Shown here in pieces: positions 1 to 5,159 of a stretch of DNA of 24,305 nucleotides; position 1 is the first letter of the stretch, and each line of letters opens with the position of its first letter. Source of the stretch: a virus. The stretch covers positions 1 through 24,305 of IMG/VR virus record IMGVR_UViG_3300030117_005698, one strand, 5' to 3'. The position numbers were made by a program, and so were the translations under genes. Below the pieces are notes generated by a model. The model saw only the letters and a list, made by a program, of their open reading frames with translations, did no database searches and was not told the origin of the DNA.

Positions 1-300
1 CTCGAGGTATGATGATAGTTCCGGGTCCGGCGTCCGGAGTCCGGAACCGGCGAACCGGCGAACCGGCGACCGAAACCGCCAAACCATATCCGCGACGGTC
101 GATCTCTTTATATTATGTCCGGCGTCCGGCGAAGAGGGAGATCCGGCGCGGTTCTTCGAGTAACCTCGAGCTCACGTATTGACCGGACAAGACTAAGCGG
201 CGCGTCTCGTGATAGTTTCCGGACCGGACGGACCGGACGGACCAAAGAAACGGACGACCGGCGGAACCTCGAGCACCCGACGGTTCGACCGGTTTAAACT
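1..300. repeat. CCGG-dense non-coding left end
   Basis: No convincing coding frame is seen here; the open stretch at 115-297 on + is an Arg-rich translation of repeats. I count 16 CCGG tetranucleotides in 300 bases where about one is expected. There are three tandem AACCGGCG units around 46-67 and a tandem ACCGGACGG unit around 223-242. A TGATAGTT(T)CCGG block occurs at 12-24 and 210-222, and again at 1743-1755 inside a coding region. A near-perfect palindrome centred on GTTTAAAC lies at 288-303, just upstream of the promoter. The stretch may be regulatory or a packaging/end region; its role is unknown. Confidence 0.6.
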
Positions 301-328
301 GGTGTATCGATTTTATTTTGTTTTATAC

Positions 329-357
329 TTGACAACCCGGTATAGGTCCTATAAACT
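329..357 (+). promoter_or_regulatory. Sigma-70-type promoter for the 401-1410 unit
   Basis: TTGACA at 329-334 is followed after 17 bases by TAAACT at 352-357; TATAAA at 350-355 (15-base spacer) is an alternative -10. It lies 44 bases upstream of the first + gene. The palindrome at 288-303 sits about 25 bases upstream of the -35 and could be an operator. Confidence 0.65.
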
Positions 358-400
358 ATAAACATGTCGAGACACAACCCACTCGGCAAGGGAGTAAACA

Positions 401-1045
401 ATGCTGGTTAAAGAGGCACAAGAAATAATCGGTCACGCGTCAGGACTGGGCAAACCGTCTAAAATGCCTGGCTATTCCACGTCGCTACCTGCGTCAGAGT
501 GTAACGTTGGATCGAAACTGCGCAAGATCAAGGGATCGGTCTGTGCGGGTTGCTATGCCTTCCGCGGTAAGTACGGAACGCCATCCGTTCAAAAGGGTCT
601 GCATCGACGTCTGGCAGCCATCGACCGTCCGCGGTGGGTCGAGGCCATGACGTTCATGATCGAGCGTTACACGAATCCCGCGGATGCATATTTTCGCATC
701 CACGATAGTGGAGACTTTCAATCCGTGGAGCATATCAACCGATGGATACAGGTTGCTCGTCAGCTACCAAACGTCAAGTTTTGGGCTCCGTCTAAGGAAT
801 ACGCAGCCGTTCGCAAGGTAAAGAAGGCTACGAAAGACTGGCCCGAAAACCTGGTGATCCGCATGTCGGCGCCTATGCTGGGTGTGGACGGACCGAAGGC
901 ATGGAAACGCGACGGTATCCCTTATTCGACCGTCAACCACGGAGACGGCCACGAATGCCCAGCACCGACCCAGGACAACGAATGCGGAGACTGTCGCGCA
1001 TGCTGGGACGCTACCGTAACCAAAATCGACTACCACAAGCACTGA
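401..1045 (+). CDS. Gp88-family phage protein
   Basis: The 214-residue product resembles the phage 'gene product 88' family, known mainly from actinobacteriophages and of unknown biochemical function. Supporting features are a CAGCYA motif (C48, C51) after C34, an RIHDSGDF segment near residues 99-106, a FWAPSKE segment near 127-133, and a C-terminal cysteine cluster (C186, C195, C198, C201) ending in CRACWD. Seven cysteines in two clusters suggest metal or Fe-S binding, but that is inference. The start is supported by GGGAG about 7 bases upstream of the ATG. It is first in a two-gene unit with its own promoter (329-357) and a terminator at 1473-1515. Confidence 0.7.
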   Translation: MLVKEAQEIIGHASGLGKPSKMPGYSTSLPASECNVGSKLRKIKGSVCAGCYAFRGKYGTPSVQKGLHRRLAAIDRPRWVEAMTFMIERYTNPADAYFRIHDSGDFQSVEHINRWIQVARQLPNVKFWAPSKEYAAVRKVKKATKDWPENLVIRMSAPMLGVDGPKAWKRDGIPYSTVNHGDGHECPAPTQDNECGDCRACWDATVTKIDYHKH

Positions 1046-1056
1046 GGAGGTGACCC

Positions 1057-1410
1057 ATGAATACACGAAAGATCATCGAAACGCTCGAGACACAGACTGA
1101 CTCTATCTTCACGCATGCATTCCGTATAGAAAACGCAGTGCATGGTGTGGAGGAATCGAGCGAGGCAACGCGCCACGAACACACCCAATCTATCCGAGAG
1201 TCCGTAGAAGCCGTCCAGACGGCGGCTGGGCTGCTCGAGAATAAGATAGAGGAGCTAACCGGCGCCCATATCGAGACGGACCGACCAGACGCGCGTGTGG
1301 TCGCCATGTGGCTCGAAGACTTGGACAAGCTTAGTCAGTCAGGGTTCAGTCACGAGATACAGTTGAGCCTAAGTCAGCTGTCCGAACACCTGCAACAGTT
1401 CCGATCTTGA
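1057..1410 (+). CDS. Small coiled-coil protein, unknown
   Basis: A 117-residue acidic protein without cysteines that I do not recognise. It is almost entirely helical in appearance, with heptad-like spacing of Ile, Leu and Val from about residue 5 to 70 and a second Leu/Ser-rich helix near the C-terminus, so a coiled-coil or helical-bundle protein is likely. The ATG follows GGAGGTGA closely and lies 11 bases after the upstream stop, so it is probably co-transcribed with the Gp88-family gene. A hairpin and a strong terminator follow directly. Confidence 0.65.
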   Translation: MNTRKIIETLETQTDSIFTHAFRIENAVHGVEESSEATRHEHTQSIRESVEAVQTAAGLLENKIEELTGAHIETDRPDARVVAMWLEDLDKLSQSGFSHEIQLSLSQLSEHLQQFRS

Positions 1411-1416
1411 CGACCC

Positions 1417-1445
1417 GGTTCACTGGTGATACGTTACCAGTGACC
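1417..1445 (+). promoter_or_regulatory. Hairpin with TACG loop
   Basis: CACTGGTGA (1421-1429) pairs with TTACCAGTG (1434-1442), with one G.T pair, around a TACG loop. The stem extends through GGT/ACC with a single bulged T at 1420. No T-run follows, so it is not a terminator by itself. It may protect the mRNA 3' end or be an operator; CACTGGT recurs in the adjoining terminator. Confidence 0.45.
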
Positions 1446-1472
1446 GAAGGTCAACTGTAAAGTTCACTCCCG

Positions 1473-1515
1473 CCCCCACTGGTTTGACATTTCGTCATCC
1501 GGTGGGGGTTTTCTC
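1473..1515 (+). terminator. Rho-independent terminator
   Basis: CCCCCACTGG (1473-1482) pairs with CCGGTGGGGG (1499-1508), with one T.G wobble, and is followed by TTTTCTCG. It ends the 401-1410 unit 10 bases before the stop codon of the convergent - strand gene at 1525. Confidence 0.85.
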
Positions 1516-1524
1516 GTGTCTGGA

Positions 1525-1890
1525 CTACTCTAACTCTCGAGCGTCCCCGCCATAGACGTCAGGGTCCGGCGTTTCGTCGTCTGACTTGCTCATCATACGG
1601 TCGCACAGTGCCTCGAGACGGTCAGCCTGTCCGGCGTGCTTCTTTGAAGCCTTCCGAAGTTCCTTGACGACTTCCATGATCTCAGCATGGTCGTCCGGCG
1701 TCATTTCAGAGGCCATATCCGGCGATTCGGGCGGCTCTTCCATGATAGTTTCCGGTTCTTCCGGGTCGGAGGCCGACATAATCATCATTTTCCGGGCTTT
1801 TGCGAAGCCGGGACCGGAAAAGTCGGGGTGTTCGTCGCCCATGGCCGCTTTTTTGACCATGATAACCATTTTTGGGGATTGTCCGTGCAT
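1525..1890 (-). CDS. Met-rich acidic protein, unknown
   Basis: A 121-residue protein that I do not recognise. Methionine makes up 13 of 121 residues, which is unusual. The N-terminal third is basic and Met-rich, the centre is Pro/Glu/Asp-rich, and a helical segment (roughly 68-100) contains the only cysteine. GGAG lies 8 bases upstream of the ATG inside the tail of the small-terminase-like gene, and only 3 bases separate the two genes, so they are probably co-transcribed. The DNA is rich in TCCGG like the left end of the window. A head-assembly role would fit the neighbour but is a guess. Confidence 0.55.
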   Translation of the reverse strand: MHGQSPKMVIMVKKAAMGDEHPDFSGPGFAKARKMMIMSASDPEEPETIMEEPPESPDMASEMTPDDHAEIMEVVKELRKASKKHAGQADRLEALCDRMMSKSDDETPDPDVYGGDARELE

Positions 1891-1893
1891 GTT

Positions 1894-2409
1894 TTAACTC
1901 CGGTTTCCGGCTACGATGCGAGCCAGACGCTCATCGAAGTCAATATCGACCGCGACGGCAGTAGTTTGACCCGATTCCGGGCCGGAAATCAAGCCGCAGC
2001 GGTCTAAAATAACCTCTGAAGCCTTCACTCTGTCTTTTGGATTGATGCCGGGGTCACGAACTATCTCCACGAGGGCCGATAGAGCGTCTTCCGCGGCGGA
2101 TTCGAGATCTTGGCCTATTACTTTCCGTCGATATTCGGCCCCGGCTCTGATCGAGGAAGCGATCTCAGGCTCAGATGACCACTTCCAGACCGTCGAGGCA
2201 CGTATTTTGAGCCTTCGAGCAACGTTCGAGACGGTGTACCCGGCTTCGAGTAGTCGAGCCGCCGACGCTCGAAGTTCTGGTTCGCCTTTGAATCGACTCT
2301 CTTCGACCAGCATCTCGACGATCTCTTCTTCGCCGACCGCGGCAACGATTGTCGGCACGATCGAGAGCGGCTGATTCGCTGGGGCAGTTGTTTCGTCCAT
2401 GTCATCCAT
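1894..2409 (-). CDS. Helix-turn-helix protein, small-terminase-like
   Basis: From the ATG at 2409 the product has 171 residues. A helix-turn-helix segment lies near residues 50-77 (AGYTVSNVARRLKI, then STVWKW). It is followed by a long helical region and the pattern DRVKASEVILDRCG near 126-139, the layout seen in many phage small terminase (TerS) subunits. TerS binds the packaging site on phage DNA and hands it to the large terminase. The longer frame from GTG at 2427 is possible. No ribosome site precedes either start, and a TATACT at 2416-2421 on this strand would start transcription at about the ATG, so a leaderless mRNA is plausible. No large terminase gene adjoins, so a transcriptional or replication role remains open. 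The gene starts 25 bases from the 2434-2717 repeat array. Confidence 0.6.
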   Translation of the reverse strand: MDDMDETTAPANQPLSIVPTIVAAVGEEEIVEMLVEESRFKGEPELRASAARLLEAGYTVSNVARRLKIRASTVWKWSSEPEIASSIRAGAEYRRKVIGQDLESAAEDALSALVEIVRDPGINPKDRVKASEVILDRCGLISGPESGQTTAVAVDIDFDERLARIVAGNRS

Positions 2410-2415
2410 GAGATC

Positions 2416-2421
2416 AGTATA
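2416..2421 (-). promoter_or_regulatory. -10-like box of a possible leaderless promoter
   Basis: TATACT on the - strand lies 6 bases before the ATG at 2409. The -35 position (2439-2444, CAGTCG) does not match TTGACA and overlaps the first array sites. Any activity would therefore probably depend on what binds the array. Confidence 0.35.
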
Positions 2422-2433
2422 ACACACCCGAAA

Positions 2434-2717
2434 TGTTACGACTGCTACGACATTGTAACGACCCCGTCGTTACATCGAGACAGCAGGTTCGACCGAAACA
2501 ATGAGCCAAAAATATCTATGTTACGACATGAAGTGTTCTATAGGTACGTGTGAGAGGGCCGATTCACTGACTTAACCGATAAATCGTAAATCTGACTTTC
2601 AGAACCCCCTCTCAACGCAGGGGTCGTAACATTGGAAAAAATCAGTCGAGAGCTCGCTTTGATCCTGCATTATCAGGTGCTACGACGGGTCGTAACATTG
2701 TCGTTACAGTCGTAGCA
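2434..2717. repeat. Two-fold symmetric array of ten 9-mer sites
   Basis: The 9-mer TG(T/C)(T/A)ACGAC occurs ten times. On + it is at 2434, 2443, 2454, 2519 and 2678; inverted copies start at 2466, 2623, 2689, 2700 and 2709. The four left sites (2434-2474) and four right sites (2678-2717) have the same internal layout in opposite orientation: two abutting copies, a 2-base gap, a third copy, a 2-3 base gap, and one inverted copy. Two single copies (2519-2527 +, 2623-2631 -) sit symmetrically between, and the whole is symmetric about position 2575. The centre carries TGAGAGGG (2551-2558) and its complement CCCTCTCA (2607-2614). The 390 bases between the flanking genes hold no supported gene. Candidates are a replication origin, a packaging site or a master operator. 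Confidence 0.85.
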
Positions 2718-2781
2718 GAATGTCAAGAGAATGTCAGGAGATTACTACCAGACTGGCATAATACTGACGACCTGGTATTAT
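2717..2781 (+). promoter_or_regulatory. Promoter and operator-like repeats for the + operon
   Basis: CTGGCA at 2753-2758 is followed after 17 bases by TATTAT at 2776-2781. An inverted repeat ATAATAC (2758-2764) / GTATTAT (2775-2781) spans the spacer and the -10. Upstream is a tandem 11-base direct repeat, AGAATGTCAAG (2717-2727) and AGAATGTCAGG (2728-2738), one helical turn apart. Together this looks like a regulated promoter for the genes from 2819 onward. Confidence 0.5.
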
Positions 2782-2818
2782 CTAAGAGTCAACAGGGCAG
2801 GAGCCCAAAGGAGTGAAC

Positions 2819-3166
2819 ATGCTTGACACAATCAACTACCAGACCCACAACGACACCGACGTCAACATCGACGGTACTTATCTACAGGGCTACGTCTCTG
2901 CCAGTTACGACACGTTGAAGACTCTGTTTGGTCAGCCCACTGAGTCGGATGGTTACAAAATCGACTGTGAATGGAACGTCGAGTTCGACGACGGTACTGT
3001 CGTAGCTATCTACAACTGGAAGAACGGCTTCAACTACCTGGGTGCCGATGGTCTACACCCCAGTCAAATCAACGAGTGGCACGTTGGCGGCCACGACTCT
3101 GACGCTATGCACCGAATCATTGAAACGCTTGCAGCGTACCGTGAAGCATCCCAGGGAGGTGAGTGA
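2819..3166 (+). CDS. Small acidic phage protein, unknown
   Basis: A 115-residue acidic, aromatic-rich protein. AAAGGAG lies 5 bases before the ATG at 2819, which favours it over the upstream GTG at 2813. Segments such as VSASYDTLKTLFGQPTES and EWNVEFDDGTVVAIYNWKNG resemble small phage proteins in which a 'YDTLVKLFGEP' element precedes a beta-strand region; no biochemical function is known to me. It is first in the + operon. Its stop overlaps the next start as TGATG inside a 14-base junction that recurs four times. Confidence 0.7.
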   Translation: MLDTINYQTHNDTDVNIDGTYLQGYVSASYDTLKTLFGQPTESDGYKIDCEWNVEFDDGTVVAIYNWKNGFNYLGADGLHPSQINEWHVGGHDSDAMHRIIETLAAYREASQGGE

Positions 3167-3336
3167 TGGAAGAGTACGTCTATATCAAAGTGAAGCTGGT
3201 GCTCAAGCCAGGACAAACCGAAAAGTCGATTCAAGACATCGTATCGGAGTGCGACTATGGGTTTCGACATGATGCGATTGTTGAGACTGAGATCATCGAC
3301 ATCCACGACTACCAAGTATCAGAAGGAGGTGAGTGA
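3166..3336 (+). CDS. Small acidic protein (56 aa), unknown
   Basis: A short gene of 56 residues whose ATG overlaps the preceding stop (TGATG) and follows GGAGGTGA. The start MEEYVYIKVKLVL, then a helix and a second hydrophobic strand (AIVETEIIDIH), suggests a small alpha/beta fold. Like the gene before it, it ends in Gly-Gly-Glu because the same 14-base junction encodes the C-terminus and the next ribosome site. I do not recognise it. Confidence 0.7.
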   Translation: MEEYVYIKVKLVLKPGQTEKSIQDIVSECDYGFRHDAIVETEIIDIHDYQVSEGGE

Positions 3337-3638
3337 TGAACGAACAAGAACTTAAAAGCCTGGTACGTGAGCACGGACCTGGTGAGTTTCAGATAAACGA
3401 CGGCGACTTCCCTGTCTTGGGCGACAACGAACCACTGCCTCACGGTAATGAGGGCGACTACGTGTCGTTCGTCGTTGCTGGTCGTAGGTTCACAGCGTGC
3501 GCCTCGACGCGCCAATGGACAGAGGACGAAGACTGCAACGGGGGCAACGCGCTACTTCGGGGCGGCGAAGACTACCGAGACAGTGAACTAATCGAGGCCG
3601 CTATTCAAGAATGCGGTAACCCCAACAACTGGAGGTGA
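3336..3638 (+). CDS. Small acidic protein (100 aa), unknown
   Basis: A 100-residue acidic protein with three cysteines and no recognisable domain. The ATG at 3336 overlaps the previous stop (TGATG) and follows GGAGGTGA, so it is preferred over GTG at 3333. The middle (GDYVSFVVAGRRFTACAST) looks like a pair of beta strands. It sits in a string of coupled small genes, so an accessory or host-takeover role is likely, but this is inferred from position only. Confidence 0.65.
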   Translation: MNEQELKSLVREHGPGEFQINDGDFPVLGDNEPLPHGNEGDYVSFVVAGRRFTACASTRQWTEDEDCNGGNALLRGGEDYRDSELIEAAIQECGNPNNWR

Positions 3639-3641
3639 GTG

Positions 3642-3845
3642 ATGAGTAAGCAACAACAACTTAGAGAGCAGAGGCGAGTTCTCTCAGGGGTGACAGTCCG
3701 ATGCTACGGCAGCCGAACCGGTACTGGGAAGACCCGCTGCGGGTGGGTGGGAGACAGCAGTGAGGTACGAGTTGTGCCGTTTGGAGAGCATCGCTGCCCC
3801 CAGTGCGATGGAAGCACCACCCCCAACGCGAAGGGAGGTGAGTGA
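3642..3845 (+). CDS. Small zinc-ribbon-like protein
   Basis: A 67-residue basic protein. Two cysteine pairs, one near residues 22-33 (VRCYG then TRCGW) and one near 52-55 (CPQC), plus a His just before CPQC, look like a small treble-clef or zinc-ribbon unit. Such proteins often bind nucleic acid or other proteins; the partner cannot be read from sequence. ATG 3642 follows GGAGGTGA and is 3 bases after the upstream stop. It ends in KGGE, produced by the repeated junction. Confidence 0.6.
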   Translation: MSKQQQLREQRRVLSGVTVRCYGSRTGTGKTRCGWVGDSSEVRVVPFGEHRCPQCDGSTTPNAKGGE

Positions 3846-4042
3846 TGAGTAAAAGCGCAGAATCAAAGTTTGTACAGGCAGGCATCGACGCTCGTGAGAA
3901 GCGCAAGGCGGCTCGTATTCGACGCCGCAACTGGCTGGCTGTACAGGCTTGGCGACACCCTGGGGCAGGAGCCCATGTCGATAGGAAGAAACAACAAAAC
4001 AAGAAAGCCTGTCGTGGACAGGTAAAGGAGACAGACCGATGA
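3845..4042 (+). CDS. Small highly basic protein (65 aa)
   Basis: A 65-residue protein with many Arg and Lys (for example REKRKAARIRRRNW near residues 17-30), suggesting nucleic-acid binding. The ATG overlaps the preceding stop (TGATG) and follows GGAGGTGA. It overlaps the next gene by 4 bases (ATGA). No family is recognised. Confidence 0.6.
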   Translation: MSKSAESKFVQAGIDAREKRKAARIRRRNWLAVQAWRHPGAGAHVDRKKQQNKKACRGQVKETDR

Positions 4043-4326
4043 GTCAACCCGAAATCCAATACCCCATCACAATCAGCTACTCGATCGCAAAGACGGGTAT
4101 GATTGCCTTCGACGCGTTGCTGTTTCATACAGAAACGCATGAGCCCACCGAGGTCCTTATCGAGGGCTTGTGGGAAGCCGCCGACCCATCTGTCGGTATC
4201 GAGAGCGGATACCTTAACGACATCAAGGTGATGTCGCTCGACGAAGGCGAACTGGACATGGATGACTACGGTGGAGAAGACGTCATCCAAAACCTGGCCG
4301 TTGAATACTGGGAGGAAGAACTATGA
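4039..4326 (+). CDS. Small acidic protein (95 aa), unknown
   Basis: A strongly acidic protein without cysteines. Alternating hydrophobic residues at the start (YPITISYSIAKTGMIAFDALLF) suggest beta structure; the C-terminal half is Asp/Glu-rich and ends in EYWEEEL. AAGGAGA precedes the ATG. It overlaps both neighbours by 4 bases, indicating translational coupling. Acidic small early phage proteins are sometimes DNA mimics or inhibitors, but nothing here proves that. Confidence 0.65.
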   Translation: MSQPEIQYPITISYSIAKTGMIAFDALLFHTETHEPTEVLIEGLWEAADPSVGIESGYLNDIKVMSLDEGELDMDDYGGEDVIQNLAVEYWEEEL

Positions 4327-4655
4327 AATCCGACCGCTTAGTTACTGCGTGCTGCGAAGCATATGACACTTTCTGGGGCGACCTGCACATGTGCAGACAG
4401 TGCGGTCGACCCAACCCTGAGATGATCGAGGGCTCTATCTGGGAGACTTGGAGACTCGGCGGTAACATTATCGTCAAGGGCTACATCGACCACAACGACA
4501 ACAGCGTTGTCTGGTTCCCCGAAGGCGCGACACTCGACGGGACGGCTGCGCTGGCTATCTTTCCTGACTACGACGAGGATTGGACCTGCCCCACTCTCTG
4601 GGCTGAGTGTGCGACACTTGAACAGGCCGACAAGATTATGAGGGATGAGCCATGA
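4323..4655 (+). CDS. Zinc-binding-like protein (110 aa), unknown
   Basis: The N-terminus carries a cysteine pair (C10, C11) and a CRQC pair near residues 24-27, a likely zinc ribbon. The rest is a mixed alpha/beta region rich in Trp with three further cysteines. GGAGGAAG precedes the ATG, which overlaps the upstream stop (ATGA), and the gene overlaps the next by 4 bases. I do not recognise the family. Confidence 0.6.
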   Translation: MKSDRLVTACCEAYDTFWGDLHMCRQCGRPNPEMIEGSIWETWRLGGNIIVKGYIDHNDNSVVWFPEGATLDGTAALAIFPDYDEDWTCPTLWAECATLEQADKIMRDEP

Positions 4656-5158
4656 CAACCGAATACATAGTACACAGCAGCAGCTACCTGACGGTCACGG
4701 GACTGGTCAAGTGGGCGCTCAACAGCGACGACACGTCTCTGACGCAGGACAGTCGAAACAAAGCAGCGAAGCTGCTCAAGCTGGCCAGCACCATACCGAG
4801 TCTGCCCGCGGGGGTTCTTGTGGAGATGGTCGAGGGCTCCGCGGATATTCGGTACTACCCGAACTCAGACTGGCAGCAAGATAGAATCGAAGTAGTTTCG
4901 GAATCAACTATGCACGAAGACGAAGTCGACGGTCCTGTGTTCCAGGCAGAAGAGCAGGAACTCGACGCGCTACGACTCCCGAAACGAATCGCCAACCTGT
5001 TGACCAACGCAGGGATTCGGTCTGTCGAGCAGCTACTTCGACACAGTAAAGAAGATCTACTGGAGATACCAAGACTCGGACCTGGCGCTGTAGAACTGAT
5101 TCGTTTGGCACTGGCTGAGACTTGGGGCGCAGACCTACGTAAGTCTCGGAGGAAGTGA
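4652..5158 (+). CDS. Protein with C-terminal RNAP alpha-CTD-like domain
   Basis: A 168-residue protein. Residues about 104-157 match the C-terminal domain of the RNA polymerase alpha subunit: LDALRLPKRIANLLTNAGI, then SVEQLLRHSKEDLLEIPRLG and a closing helix. Against the E. coli DNA-binding determinant, the equivalents of R265, N268 and G296 are kept (R112, N115, G143), while those of K298 and S299 are Gly and Ala. Residues 1-100 are not recognised and end in an acidic linker, as if a separate domain is tethered to the CTD. A role in steering host RNA polymerase or binding UP-like DNA is inferred; a plain helix-hairpin-helix DNA-binding role is the alternative. It is coupled to its neighbours in the + operon (4-base overlap upstream). 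Confidence 0.75.
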   Translation: MTTEYIVHSSSYLTVTGLVKWALNSDDTSLTQDSRNKAAKLLKLASTIPSLPAGVLVEMVEGSADIRYYPNSDWQQDRIEVVSESTMHEDEVDGPVFQAEEQELDALRLPKRIANLLTNAGIRSVEQLLRHSKEDLLEIPRLGPGAVELIRLALAETWGADLRKSRRK

Positions 5159-5159
5159 C

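Noticed and set aside
115-297. A 60-codon Arg-rich + ORF in the left end
   Set aside because: It is a translation of CCGG tandem repeats with no ribosome site.
1586-2007. Open + frames opposite the Met-rich and HTH genes
   Set aside because: They lack ribosome sites and are antisense to two better-supported, adjacent - genes.
2501-2575. A 24-codon + ORF inside the iteron region
   Set aside because: No ribosome site or promoter, and it covers array sites that explain the sequence better.
3661-4290. A 209-codon open frame on - across the small + genes
   Set aside because: It is antisense to four tightly coupled + genes with ribosome sites, and its translation is Cys/Ser/Arg-rich without any family likeness; a composition shadow.
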